Source: Kordiimonadaceae bacterium (GTDB lineage: Bacteria > Pseudomonadota > Alphaproteobacteria > Sphingomonadales > Kordiimonadaceae). Taken from it: a stretch of DNA of 64,000 nt. The DNA is taken from positions 1,860,001 to 1,924,000 of the forward strand of contig JAEPQB010000001.1 of assembly GCA_017640725.1 (NCBI GenBank), written 5' to 3'. This document shows positions 36,342 through 45,734 of this stretch, piece after piece. Position 1 is the first letter of the stretch. Every line of letters begins with the position of its first letter. The translations under genes were made by a program, and so were the position numbers. Under the pieces are notes generated by a model. That model did not search any database. It worked only from the letters and a program-made list of their open reading frames with translations, and was not told the DNA's origin.

Positions 36342-38375
36342 ATGCGTATCATTGCTCTGGCTGCAGCTTTTGGATTGGTTGCTTGCTCTGCTGAGGTTGA
36401 GCAGGCGAACGACGAAGAGCAGCTTTCCGCCAACGTTTATCAAGCGGCTGATGGCTATGACCCGAACGACTATGTCGATAATTTCACGCTGCTGGATCAT
36501 GAAGGTAAAGCCCACGAGCTCTATTACTTTCAGGACTCCCCTGCGATCGTAGTGATGATCCAGGGCAATGGTTGCCCAATCGTCAGGAACGCCTGGGCGG
36601 ACTATAAAGCGGTAAAAGACGAGTTTTCTGATAAAGGTGTCCAGTTCTACATGCTGAACGCCAATAAGCAGGATAACCGCGAAAGACTTAAGACTGAGGC
36701 TGCTGAATTCTCGTACGATATTCCGATCCTGAAAGACGAAACGCAGCTGATTGCGGAAAGCCTGGGTGTGAAGCGAACAGCAGAAGTGCTGGTGATCTCT
36801 CCCGAGGATTGGAGCATCGTTTATCGTGGTCCGGTCAATGATCGTCTTGGGTACGGCGAACAGCGCTCTACTACGGACAACCATTATCTGGCTGAAGCGT
36901 TGAAAGCAGTATTAGCAGGCGAGCGACCAGAGACGCGTATTCGTCGATCCAAAGGTTGCATCGTCAATTTGCCTGAGACTGCCAAGCGCGCGGAGCATGC
37001 ACAAATCAGCTACAGCGAAACGATTGGCCCCATGCTGGAGAAAAATTGTGCCAGCTGTCACGAAGAGGGTGGCATCGCCCCTTGGGCCATGACTGGCTAT
37101 GATATGATTGAGGGTTTTGCCCCAATGATCAGGGAGGTTGTGCGCACGAAACGTATGCCACCATGGTCCGCGGACCCGCACATTGGTACGTTCAATAATG
37201 CACGTGGTTTGACAATCGAAGAACGCCAAACGCTGGTGCACTGGATTGAAGCTGGCGCACCGCGCGGTGAGGGGCCGGACCCCCTTGCCAGCCGGGTGAG
37301 TGACGCCACCGAATGGCCACTTGGTGAGCCGGACCTGATAGTCGAAGCGCCGGCGTTTGATGTGCCCGCGTCAGGCATTGTCGATTATCAATTCCCGACT
37401 GTTTTGAACCCGCTTGATCGTGATGTTTGGGTCAAGGCAGTGACGGTTGTGCCGGGTGATAAAACCGTGGTTCACCATGCATTGGTTGGTTCATCGGAGG
37501 AGGTGACCAAACCAGGCGAAGGCGATTACAGCGATGTTTTTGACAACTATCTGATTGGTTTTGTGCCGGGCGCTGAAAGCTATGTTTACCCTGAAGACAC
37601 GGGCGTGTTTGTTAAAGCGGGCGGCGAGTTCCGGTTCCAAATGCATTACACGACCTCTGGCCGCGCGACGACTGACCGCACCAAATTGGGTCTCTATTTT
37701 TATGATAAACCGCCCAAGCATCCGCTGAGGCAGCAAGTTGCGCTGAACTTGGCGCTTGGCATTCCGCCAAACAGTGTGGGTCATGAAGAAAAGGCCTACT
37801 TCGAGTTTGACCGCCCGGCGACCATCTACATGCTGTTTCCGCATTCTCATTACCGCGGCAAATCCAGCACGTTCGAGGTTGTTTACCCGGATGGCCGCGA
37901 AGAAACGATCCTTTCTGTGCCGGATTACGACTTCAACTGGCAGCATACATACAGCATGGAAGAGCCATTGAGCGTGCCCGCGGGCAGTCGACTAATTCAT
38001 CGCACTCAGTACGACAACACTGGTCGGAATATTTCCAACCCAAATCCCGAACGCACGGTACCGTGGGGTCTGCAATCCCATGATGAAATGCTCTACGGCA
38101 GTTTCATGTTCCGCTGGACCGAAGAAACGGCGGACAACATTCTCCATGACCCGTTGCAGTTTGATATTCGCCAGTTTTATGGGTTTGCTGATCGCAACAT
38201 GGACGGCAAGCTTGCCCGGCAGGAAATGTGGGGTCGTCTTGCCAAATCCTGGGATGAGGGCAACCTGAAGCAGGCTGATGCAGACGGTGACGGCGCTCTT
38301 TCGTTTGCTGAATACTATGGCATGACGCTCGCACGCATGAAGCGGGCCCAGGCAGCACAGCAAAAGTCTCGCTAA
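36342..38375 (+). CDS. Redoxin / cytochrome c / copper-monooxygenase-like / EF-hand fusion lipoprotein
   Basis: 677 residues. The signal ends in lipobox LVAC (Cys15). Residues about 45-195 form a thioredoxin-like redoxin domain with a lone Cys78 in NGCPIVRN. A c-type heme motif CASCH is at 236-240. Residues about 335-600 resemble the copper type II ascorbate-dependent monooxygenase fold, with candidate copper ligands HH378-379, H435 in MHYTT, and H501/H503 in PHSHYRGK. Two EF-hand loops with D617/N619/D621/E628 and D646/D648/D650/E657 close the protein. AGGAGG lies upstream of the ATG. It is probably a periplasmic, membrane-anchored redox protein; the copper assignment is inferred from fold resemblance. 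Confidence 0.85.
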   Translation: MRIIALAAAFGLVACSAEVEQANDEEQLSANVYQAADGYDPNDYVDNFTLLDHEGKAHELYYFQDSPAIVVMIQGNGCPIVRNAWADYKAVKDEFSDKGVQFYMLNANKQDNRERLKTEAAEFSYDIPILKDETQLIAESLGVKRTAEVLVISPEDWSIVYRGPVNDRLGYGEQRSTTDNHYLAEALKAVLAGERPETRIRRSKGCIVNLPETAKRAEHAQISYSETIGPMLEKNCASCHEEGGIAPWAMTGYDMIEGFAPMIREVVRTKRMPPWSADPHIGTFNNARGLTIEERQTLVHWIEAGAPRGEGPDPLASRVSDATEWPLGEPDLIVEAPAFDVPASGIVDYQFPTVLNPLDRDVWVKAVTVVPGDKTVVHHALVGSSEEVTKPGEGDYSDVFDNYLIGFVPGAESYVYPEDTGVFVKAGGEFRFQMHYTTSGRATTDRTKLGLYFYDKPPKHPLRQQVALNLALGIPPNSVGHEEKAYFEFDRPATIYMLFPHSHYRGKSSTFEVVYPDGREETILSVPDYDFNWQHTYSMEEPLSVPAGSRLIHRTQYDNTGRNISNPNPERTVPWGLQSHDEMLYGSFMFRWTEETADNILHDPLQFDIRQFYGFADRNMDGKLARQEMWGRLAKSWDEGNLKQADADGDGALSFAEYYGMTLARMKRAQAAQQKSR

Positions 38376-38379
38376 GACA

Positions 38380-38407
38380 GGTCACAGTCTCATAGCAGAC
38401 TGTGACC
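38380..38407. terminator. Convergent hairpin between the fusion gene and the M23 gene
   Basis: GGTCACAGTCT (38380-38390) is exactly complementary to AGACTGTGACC (38397-38407) over a 6-base loop. It lies between two convergent stops and may terminate both, although no T-run follows. Confidence 0.6.
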
Positions 38408-38421
38408 ATCATTTCGTCGCC

Positions 38422-39603
38422 TCAGTTGTTGCTGACGACCAACCCTGGTTCGGCTGGCAATATTGCGTGGCGAATGTTGCCAAACCGGACCGGAATACTC
38501 TCGCTCAAAAAGGCGTCTGGTCCTTTATTTAGCTGGAAATGCAGGTGAACCGCAGGGCTGTCTCCGGTGTCCCCAACTTCCGCAATAGTGTCTCCAGCCT
38601 CAACTTTGTCGCCAACCCTTACTTGAATGCTGCCGGCTTTCAGATGGCCATAAGAGCTGTATTCCACTTGTCCATTCTGCTCGTGTCGGATGGTAATTAA
38701 GTTGCCGCCAGCGGCGCGTCGGGGATTTTCGGAAAATGCCTGCATCATTGCACGTTGCAGTCGCTGCCCCATTTGTTGGCGCGTTTCTCCATCTTTAGGT
38801 AAATAGGCTTGCCGGTCTTGGGTGGCTTCGCGTTCTATATGAACAACTTCGCCAGGTGCGGCGGCAAGCACTGGCTGTCCGTAACCCGGGTAATTTTCTG
38901 CAACAATTCTGTCGCCAGCATAGGAGCGGCCGTCTTCAGTAAGTTTGAAAAAGTCGACGGCAAATTCAGTTGCGGCATTGAGCCTATGGTGGCTTTCGAT
39001 GCCAGGCAAGGCCCTCATAAACCAGTTTCCCTGCACGGGCAGTTGATAGCGAATGGGGCTGGCGTGATTTATGACTTCGATGTCTTTGAATATGGAAAGC
39101 TCAGCGCCCTTTTCGTCCCGGTACTTTATTTCGACCCTGACTGAAGATACGTCTGCGTCATAACTGAAATGGTGTTTGGAAGTTACGAGTGCTTCATTTG
39201 GCTCAAGGGTAGCATCGTCAGAAAATGACACGTTTTGCCCAAAAAAGCCGTTTTCGCCTTGTTCACTCAGCAGCTGAAAAGACCGAAAAATAGGCAGTGG
39301 CGCGTTGGCCAGATCAGCGCTGTCAGCCAGCAGCATTTGACTGGGAACGGATTTTGTCAGTAAAGCGTTCCCGCTGACCATTAGTGCTAATGAGACATCA
39401 GTAATTGTTATTGGGGATGACCCTGTGTTCAAAAAACCAATTGAGTGAATGGCAAGGTCTTTGTATCCAAATCGCGGGTTGGTGACATTTGCATAAATGG
39501 ACTCGGACGGGGATGTTCGCACTATCAAATCAGAGGCCAGCACATTTGGCGCCACAGCAGACGCCCCCATAAAACAAGCAACCGCAAACAGGGTATTTTT
39601 CAT
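38422..39603 (-). CDS. Secreted M23-family (LytM-like) metallopeptidase domain protein
   Basis: 393 residues from the ATG at 39603, with GAGG 7 bases upstream. A signal peptide (TLFAVACFMGASAVAPNVLA) is followed by a beta-rich N-terminal domain. The C-terminal M23 fold has FAVDF, GNLITIRHEQNG, SSYGHL and the final VHLHFQL with the zinc-binding HxH. Members cleave peptidoglycan cross-links. The gene is just downstream of the 7TM-AraC regulator on the same strand, 75 bases away. Confidence 0.88.
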   Translation of the reverse strand: MKNTLFAVACFMGASAVAPNVLASDLIVRTSPSESIYANVTNPRFGYKDLAIHSIGFLNTGSSPITITDVSLALMVSGNALLTKSVPSQMLLADSADLANAPLPIFRSFQLLSEQGENGFFGQNVSFSDDATLEPNEALVTSKHHFSYDADVSSVRVEIKYRDEKGAELSIFKDIEVINHASPIRYQLPVQGNWFMRALPGIESHHRLNAATEFAVDFFKLTEDGRSYAGDRIVAENYPGYGQPVLAAAPGEVVHIEREATQDRQAYLPKDGETRQQMGQRLQRAMMQAFSENPRRAAGGNLITIRHEQNGQVEYSSYGHLKAGSIQVRVGDKVEAGDTIAEVGDTGDSPAVHLHFQLNKGPDAFLSESIPVRFGNIRHAILPAEPGLVVSNN

Positions 39604-39678
39604 AATCAATCCTCACTTTTTTGTTTTGACGTGTGAGTGTTCGATGAAAAAGTGTGCCGGTGCGACCGGATACAGGAA

Positions 39679-40839
39679 TTAGGACGTTTTTTTGACTGAT
39701 TTTCTATACGCCGTCGGTGTTATGCCCACGCGCCGTTTGAAGGCATCATTGAAGGCAGACTTGGAATTAAAACCAGCTTCGAGCCCGATATCCAAAATGC
39801 GTTTGTTGCTCGGTGATGCGATCAATTCTTTGGCATGGTCGATCCGGTAACTGTTTATAAAGTCGAAAAAATTGGTGCCTGCTTCCCGGTTGATGACTTC
39901 AGAGAGTTCGCGGGCCGTCAGTGCAAGCTGATCTGCGAGTAATTGCAATGTCAGATTGGGGTCCAGAAAAGGTGTCGAAGACTTCATATGCGATTGAAGC
40001 TTACCAAAATATTCGGACCTTACATCGATGTTCAGCGCACCCGCCGATAGAACCAGTTTTTCGGAGTGGGTCCCCATTCTTTGACCAACCTTGAGAACAA
40101 ACCGGTCTTGCAAAACGGCAATAGGAAGCGCCAAAGCAATCAGCAGGTGCAAAAAGTTCATGACGTCCAGAATAGACCTTATGAAACTGATTTGAACGCC
40201 GCTAGCTGCTGCGATAACCCAGGCCAGATGGGCAGAGAAAATCAGTATCCACAGAGAGACAATGCGTTTTAACCATCGATACTCTCTGTCTTCGATGTTC
40301 GAAAACCAAGACCGGAGGGCAATCCCATGCGCCTCAAAAATTCTCAGAGCTGCGACGAGATATCCAAGTTGCACCAAGTCGCCAGCAACAGGTATGAACA
40401 CACGGTTTATTGGCAGCGCCAGCCATCCAGCAGCAATCAGGTTCACCTTTTCTTCAACTGGCAGGCTGAAATAAGTGAAGAACAAATACAAAAACGACAG
40501 GAAGGACGGTAGCAAATGAATGAAGTGCTTGCGTTTCAGCTCAAAGTCATCCTGAGTTTTGCTTAGAACCAATGCATATAGTGCAGGTGTCATCAGCCAT
40601 TGAAAGGGAGTGAGGACAAAACCCCATGCAGGATATGCCTGCAGTCCCCCAAGCATCTGATAAAGCTGGTCCAGTTTGATGACGACAATTGTTGACAGCG
40701 CAAGGGCCAGGAATTTGGTTTCAGACAGCCGCCGAAAAACCGGAGCAGCCAATGACAGGGCCACCAAAAGGCTAACCGACATGGTCACAACGTTGATCAA
40801 TTCTCTCGCCGGAATCTGAAGATTAAAGCTGCCTTCCAT
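39679..40839 (-). CDS. Membrane-bound AraC-family transcription regulator
   Basis: 386 residues. About seven hydrophobic segments (for example VTMSVSLLVALSLAAPVF, AWGFVLTPFQWLMTPAL and IALALPIAVL) fill the first 245 residues, and a C-terminal AraC HTH pair follows: LLADQLALTARELSEVINRE, then LDIGLEAGFNSKSAFNDAFK with the closing RRVGITPTAYRK. The layout implies direct sensing at the membrane. It lies upstream of the M23 gene and divergent from an S9 peptidase gene, either of which could be a target. Confidence 0.92.
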   Translation of the reverse strand: MEGSFNLQIPARELINVVTMSVSLLVALSLAAPVFRRLSETKFLALALSTIVVIKLDQLYQMLGGLQAYPAWGFVLTPFQWLMTPALYALVLSKTQDDFELKRKHFIHLLPSFLSFLYLFFTYFSLPVEEKVNLIAAGWLALPINRVFIPVAGDLVQLGYLVAALRIFEAHGIALRSWFSNIEDREYRWLKRIVSLWILIFSAHLAWVIAAASGVQISFIRSILDVMNFLHLLIALALPIAVLQDRFVLKVGQRMGTHSEKLVLSAGALNIDVRSEYFGKLQSHMKSSTPFLDPNLTLQLLADQLALTARELSEVINREAGTNFFDFINSYRIDHAKELIASPSNKRILDIGLEAGFNSKSAFNDAFKRRVGITPTAYRKSVKKTS

Positions 40840-40961
40840 TGGGCTCCCTTCAATATTGGACGAGTCTAGTCACATGATTGATTGGTGCAAAACAGCTTTT
40901 TTTGATTTTGTGCCATGAAGTGCCTAAAGTTCATGACAAATTGGAAATGCTGGGGGAAAAG

Positions 40962-42971
40962 ATGACCAAAATCCATGTTGCGATTTTTGCACTCCTGATG
41001 GCTGCAGCGCCCGTTTCGTCTTACGCAGAAGACGATGGCAACGATGCTGTTCTTGATAAATTGCTTGGGGCGACCATTGTTCGGTCAGTCGAGATTTCCC
41101 CGGACGGAACACAGGTTGCTTTTCGCACCCATGAAAACGACTTTCACAACAACAAAGACATGGCGCAGCTGTTCGTGGTTCCAACTGATGGCAGCGCGCC
41201 TGCAAAACAACTGACCTTTGGCGAAGATTCTGTGAGCGAATTTGAATGGTCGGCTGACAGCTCTTACCTGGCCTTCAGGCGCGACAGTAAGCTTTTTTTC
41301 ATCAGCACCTCTGGCGGTGAACCTAAGGAATTGGATTTAGGCGTGCGTGGGGCGCGTGGATTTCAGTTTGCACCAGACGGAGGTGCCCTATTTTTCACTG
41401 CCGGAAAACAGGACCAAGACAAAATAGAAGCGCGGGAGCAGCGCTACGGCAAATACAATGTGGTGCGAGAGGACGGGAACTACCGCCATATCTGGCGCGC
41501 GGAAATCACTGGGCCGATGTCAATTGGCGACCCGGAACAGCTGACTTTTGGCCGCGACTTTACCGTGACGGGATACGCGGTGTCTCCTAACAGCGCACAA
41601 ATCGCATTTTCCACTTGGCCCAGTCCACATCTGGTCGATTTGCTAAAGGCCCGCATCTACATAATGGCGGCTGATGGCGAAGAGCCCAAATTGGTGGATG
41701 AAAGTTACGGCGGTAAATCAACACCGATTTGGCGAACAGATAGCGCCGCTCTGGCTTACACCAACGCAGTTGGTTTCCCAGACTATTCCGACATTGTGAT
41801 CAATGATTTGGATGGTGATATTCGAACCATCAAGATGCCGGACCATGACCCGGGACTGGTATCGTTCAGCGATGACCGGATTTTGTTCAGGGCAGGCGTG
41901 CGCACTGACTATGGCTTGTTCTCAATTAGATTGGATGGCGGTGCTATTTCGCGTCAGACGGAGCCTGATATCCATGCTTTTGGTCACTCCGTTAGCAAAG
42001 ATGGCAGAACGATCGCTTCCGTCGACTATTCTGGCGGAGGGTTGGCAGAAGTTGCAGTTGTCGCTGGCTATGACCGTAGCGTGCTCACGGATTTTGCGGA
42101 CCAACTTGAGGGTCTGCAACTGCCCAGCAAAGAGCTGATTACTTGGACCAATGACATGGGCCAGGAAATTGAGGGCGTGCTCACAAAGCCCGTTGGTTTT
42201 GAAGAGGGCAAGCAGTACCCCCTTTATGTGCGCACGCACGGAGGCCCAACCGGTACAGACAGGCCCATACTCGGCAGCGCTTCTCGCAGCATCTATTCCC
42301 CAGAAGTATTAGCGGCCGAGGGCGATGGTGCCCTTGTTTTGCAAACCAATTATCGTGGCAGTGCCAGTTATGGCAACCGGTTCCAGCGTAGCAACTTGAA
42401 ACAGTTGGGCATCGGCCCCGCCAAAGACATTATTGCTGGAGTGCAAATGCTTGTGGAAGCAGGCATGGTGGACCCAGACAAAGTGGCGTGTCTTGGCTGG
42501 AGCCAGGGTGGCCATATTTCGGCAATGCTCGCCACCTACTCCAACATTTGTACAGCGGCGATTATGGGTGCCGGCATTAGTGACTGGCGCACCTATTATT
42601 ACAATACCGATATCACCCAGTTCACGACCGAATACTTCGGTGGTACGCCGTACGGCAATGACCGTGTTTATGCCCGGACGTCGCCCGTTACCTACATCAA
42701 TAATGCCAAAACACCGGTCCTGATCCAGCACGGCGAGAATGATGCCCGTGTGCCGATCGCCAACGGTTACCAGTTGCGCCAGCTACTTCTTGATAAAGGC
42801 GTTAGTGCCCGCATGATCGTTTATGATGGCATGGGGCACGGACCGTCAAAACCCCGGCACCGTCGAGCGATTACGGAACATGCGCTTGATTGGTTCAGGG
42901 AGCATTTGTTTGGCGTTAGTCCTGCGGATTATGTGTTCCCAGTGCAGAATGGCACTGCCGAAGAAGACTAA
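40962..42971 (+). CDS. Secreted S9-family peptidase (prolyl oligopeptidase/DPP-like)
   Basis: 669 residues from the ATG at 40962, which follows GGGGGAAAAG; an upstream in-frame ATG at 40878 lacks one. A signal peptide (FALLMAAAPVSSYA) exports it. An N-terminal beta-propeller (repeats such as FEWSADSSYLAFRRD and FAPDGGALFFTAG) precedes the alpha/beta hydrolase domain: nucleophile Ser in GWSQGGHI, Asp in HGENDARVPI, and His in GMGHGPSKPRH. It cleaves short peptides. YjiH follows 39 bases downstream, perhaps in the same unit. Confidence 0.95.
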   Translation: MTKIHVAIFALLMAAAPVSSYAEDDGNDAVLDKLLGATIVRSVEISPDGTQVAFRTHENDFHNNKDMAQLFVVPTDGSAPAKQLTFGEDSVSEFEWSADSSYLAFRRDSKLFFISTSGGEPKELDLGVRGARGFQFAPDGGALFFTAGKQDQDKIEAREQRYGKYNVVREDGNYRHIWRAEITGPMSIGDPEQLTFGRDFTVTGYAVSPNSAQIAFSTWPSPHLVDLLKARIYIMAADGEEPKLVDESYGGKSTPIWRTDSAALAYTNAVGFPDYSDIVINDLDGDIRTIKMPDHDPGLVSFSDDRILFRAGVRTDYGLFSIRLDGGAISRQTEPDIHAFGHSVSKDGRTIASVDYSGGGLAEVAVVAGYDRSVLTDFADQLEGLQLPSKELITWTNDMGQEIEGVLTKPVGFEEGKQYPLYVRTHGGPTGTDRPILGSASRSIYSPEVLAAEGDGALVLQTNYRGSASYGNRFQRSNLKQLGIGPAKDIIAGVQMLVEAGMVDPDKVACLGWSQGGHISAMLATYSNICTAAIMGAGISDWRTYYYNTDITQFTTEYFGGTPYGNDRVYARTSPVTYINNAKTPVLIQHGENDARVPIANGYQLRQLLLDKGVSARMIVYDGMGHGPSKPRHRRAITEHALDWFREHLFGVSPADYVFPVQNGTAEED

Positions 42972-43010
42972 CCAGACTCACACCCATAATTGCGAACCCA
43001 GGGGGACTAA

Positions 43011-44378
43011 ATGAACACTTCTGATCAAGCCGCAATCGAAACGCGAGGATTGCAGCCGTTTTTGAGGTTTTTGATACCGTCACTCCTGGGCGTGGTGCTT
43101 TTTCTCGTGCCTTTCCGCACCGATGAAGGGGTTACGATCCTGTTCGGGATTTATTCCGATTGGATGCAACGCACGCTGGGTGAAATCCTGCTTGATTTTG
43201 TGGTTTGGGTCACTGTCGCGGGTGCGTTAACGGGCGCCCTTTTCATTGCCCTCAAACCTGATTGGAAAGAAAGCCGACCCTTTCTGCATGCCATTGCGGA
43301 ATGTACACCTGGATGGTTGCTGCTGCGCATCGTTGGCGCCGTGTTCGGATTGATGGTCCTGTTTGAAGTTGGTCCAGAAGTTGTGCGCTTGGAAGATACT
43401 GGTATTGCCATGTTCAAAGACGTTGGCATTGCTTTCACAATTGTATTGTTCCCTGCTTGTTTTTTAATGCCACTCCTAACTGAATTTGGCGCGATGGAGT
43501 TTTTCGGCACGTTCGTGGCACCGGCATTTCGAAAGCTGTTTTTGCTTCCTGGACGATCTGCGGTGGACGCAACAGCGTCTTTCATTTCTTCCTCAAATAT
43601 CGGCGTTTTGGTTACGGGACAGCAGTATCGTAGGGGGTTCTATACAGGCAGAGAGGGCGCTGTAATCGCAACGAATTTTTCGGTTGTGTCCCTGCCTTTT
43701 GCCCTTGTGATTGCCGATGTAAGTGGTCTGGCCCATATGTTCTTTCCCTGGTATCTGACCGGCATTGTGGCATGTATTCTGTGCGCAATCATTACGCCGC
43801 GATTGCCGCCGCTTTCAAACATTCAAGATAGTTATAAAGATGGCATTGATCGCAGCCACGAGCATGATGCACCAGAGGATGAACCGCTTTTGAGGCGCAG
43901 CTATGATGCGGCCATCATTTCGGCGGCAAAAGCACCCAACCCCAAGGAGCTTGCGCGCTCCGGGACACAGATGTTTCTTGAGCAGCTGATGGGCGTTACA
44001 GGCCCGATGATGGCGCTTGCAACAACAGCAGCCATTCTTGCATTCCACTACCCCATTGGTGAGTGGATTGGCGCCCCGTTTGCCGCCCTGTTGTCCCTGT
44101 TTGATGTGGAGCAGGCGCCGCGCGTTGGTATTGGGTTTATTTTTGGGTTCATTGACCAATTTATTCCAGCAGTAATTGCTGGAGACCTTCAGGATGAAGC
44201 CATTAGGTTCATCCTTGCAGGACTCTCTTTGTGTCAGCTGATTTATATGTCGGAAACTGGCCTGGTGATGCTGCGAGTTGGATTGCCCATCAACGCCTGG
44301 CAACTGTTTCTGGTGTTTTTGATCCGCACGATCATTGTGGTGCCGGTGCTCGTCGCGGCGGCGATGATATTGTTTTAA
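43011..44378 (+). CDS. YjiH-type membrane protein with Gate domain
   Basis: 455 residues, about ten to eleven TM segments. The N-terminal PFLRFLIPSLLGVVLFLVPF block and the nucleoside-recognition (Gate) domain (MGVTGPMMALATTAAILAF and IAGDLQDEAIRFILAGLSLC) fit the YjiH family. The substrate is unknown. CAGGGGG lies upstream of the ATG. It follows the S9 peptidase gene closely, so uptake of peptide-derived products is a possible but unproven role. It converges with the cupin gene with 3 bases between the stops. Confidence 0.9.
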   Translation: MNTSDQAAIETRGLQPFLRFLIPSLLGVVLFLVPFRTDEGVTILFGIYSDWMQRTLGEILLDFVVWVTVAGALTGALFIALKPDWKESRPFLHAIAECTPGWLLLRIVGAVFGLMVLFEVGPEVVRLEDTGIAMFKDVGIAFTIVLFPACFLMPLLTEFGAMEFFGTFVAPAFRKLFLLPGRSAVDATASFISSSNIGVLVTGQQYRRGFYTGREGAVIATNFSVVSLPFALVIADVSGLAHMFFPWYLTGIVACILCAIITPRLPPLSNIQDSYKDGIDRSHEHDAPEDEPLLRRSYDAAIISAAKAPNPKELARSGTQMFLEQLMGVTGPMMALATTAAILAFHYPIGEWIGAPFAALLSLFDVEQAPRVGIGFIFGFIDQFIPAVIAGDLQDEAIRFILAGLSLCQLIYMSETGLVMLRVGLPINAWQLFLVFLIRTIIVVPVLVAAAMILF

Positions 44379-44381
44379 ATT

Positions 44382-44843
44382 CTAATCCACGGGGTGTGAG
44401 GGCAGGCCGTCGAAGGAGACGGCAGCCTCGCCGCCGGGCACCCAGATGGTGAGTACTTTGGCGGGCGTATCGCCGTGCACGGAGTGGGTGACTGTGTCTC
44501 CGGCTTTGACTATGCCGACTTCACCAACTTCCAAAATACCGTCGACGCCGTTTACGCTGTGACCAAATCGCCCTTCAAGCACATAAAATATCTCAAGGGC
44601 ACCGTGCAAATGGCCTTGCCCCGCATAGCCAACAGGAAAAGTCATTTCAGCGATTTTGACATCCTCGCTGCCGAGATTAGCGGCCTCAACTAGCACTTTG
44701 GCCAGGAAGCCATTGCTTGCTTCGTAAATGGTGGTGCCTTTGGTTGTGTATTCATAGTCTGGTGCATCTTGATCTTGTGCGCCCCCAGAAAGGGAAAGAA
44801 CACCGCTCAGGGCCATGCCCACAGCAATTCCAACAAGCCTCAT
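44382..44843 (-). CDS. Secreted cupin-domain protein
   Basis: 153 residues. A signal peptide (AVGMALSGVLSLSGG) is followed by a single cupin fold with GQGHLHGALEIFYVLEGRFGH (the metal-binding HxH...E pattern) and SVHGDTPAKVLTIWVPGG. Metal-binding residues are largely intact, so it may be an enzyme or binding protein. It heads a minus-strand cluster whose other members are unrelated, and its ATG is preceded by a purine-rich AGGAAGTGAGGG. Confidence 0.88.
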   Translation of the reverse strand: MRLVGIAVGMALSGVLSLSGGAQDQDAPDYEYTTKGTTIYEASNGFLAKVLVEAANLGSEDVKIAEMTFPVGYAGQGHLHGALEIFYVLEGRFGHSVNGVDGILEVGEVGIVKAGDTVTHSVHGDTPAKVLTIWVPGGEAAVSFDGLPSHPVD

Positions 44844-44868
44844 AATGTGCCCTCACTTCCTACTGGCA

Positions 44869-45723
44869 TTAATGACAAGTTTTGAGTTGATACCCCACGC
44901 TGCACGCGTACGCACTCATGCCAGCCACAATGCTATCAAACAGGGGTGCAGCCCAGGTTCGACCATCAGCAATTGAGCCTGCTTTGGCGGCAATCTCAAT
45001 AGCTTGTGCAGCTTCCATGATGGATACGGTTGACCCATATTCTGCTGCGCGCTCAATTAGCGGGTGCCAAGCCTTGGAGGAGCCTTCCTCGTCAGAAAAG
45101 CCACCACGGACCCGCGGCCCAATGTTCCCCATCCCTTCCTTTTGGTAAAAGCCGGCTATTGCAGCCTGAATAATGCTTTCCCATTCATAGTTCCTGGCAT
45201 GCAGGCCAGTGACGAGCATTTGCGCACCCGGAAACGGGTTTTGTTCAACAGCAATATGCGAGTCCGCTGTCAGCAAAATCGTCTGCGTATGAGGGTTGCC
45301 TTTGTGAACACCGGCAATGAAATGCTCCAGTCCCTGAAAGCCGTCCCAGTTTTCCCCGTACATTTGGATGGTGGGCGTAAGCACAAAAAAACCGGCAGCT
45401 GTTAGGCGGGTCGCAAGCTCCTGCTGGGTGATCTGGTTCCACTCGAAGCCGATGTTTTTTCCGTCAACCTCTGCCCCTGGCTGGGCGCCGTTTTGAGTGT
45501 ACTGCAAAGGTATGACCGCGATAGGCTTGTCTGCGCCAAAGGAAATGCTGGCCACATCTGCGTGGGTCCAGTTTTGACCGGTATAGCTAAAGCAGGCGCG
45601 GTACAGGCCAGCACCCACATCGGAAGAATATTCTGCGCACTTGGCATCAGTGAGTGAACTTTCCTCTGCTGCAATAGGTAGAGAAACCAGAAGAGCTGAA
45701 AAAATTAATGCTAACAGTTTCAT
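44869..45723 (-). CDS. Secreted hypothetical protein, possibly alpha/beta fold
   Basis: 284 residues from the ATG at 45723 (GAGG 9 bases upstream); ATG at 45729 and TTG at 45738 are alternatives. A signal peptide (LLALIFSALLVSLPIAA) and four cysteines (KCAEY, RACFSY, ACSVG, KTCH) suggest a periplasmic disulfide-stabilised protein. Strand-like segments (KPIAVIPLQYT, FFVLTPTIQM, TQTILLTADSHI, AQMLVTGLHA) recall an alpha/beta or Rossmann-like core, and GFSDEEGSSKAWHP forms a loop near the middle. I do not recognise the family. Confidence 0.75.
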   Translation of the reverse strand: MKLLALIFSALLVSLPIAAEESSLTDAKCAEYSSDVGAGLYRACFSYTGQNWTHADVASISFGADKPIAVIPLQYTQNGAQPGAEVDGKNIGFEWNQITQQELATRLTAAGFFVLTPTIQMYGENWDGFQGLEHFIAGVHKGNPHTQTILLTADSHIAVEQNPFPGAQMLVTGLHARNYEWESIIQAAIAGFYQKEGMGNIGPRVRGGFSDEEGSSKAWHPLIERAAEYGSTVSIMEAAQAIEIAAKAGSIADGRTWAAPLFDSIVAGMSAYACSVGYQLKTCH

Positions 45724-45734
45724 CCGCATGTGCC

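Noticed and set aside
40878-40961. N-terminal extension of the S9 peptidase
   Set aside because: The ATG at 40962 has a strong Shine-Dalgarno and starts a normal signal peptide; the extension does not.
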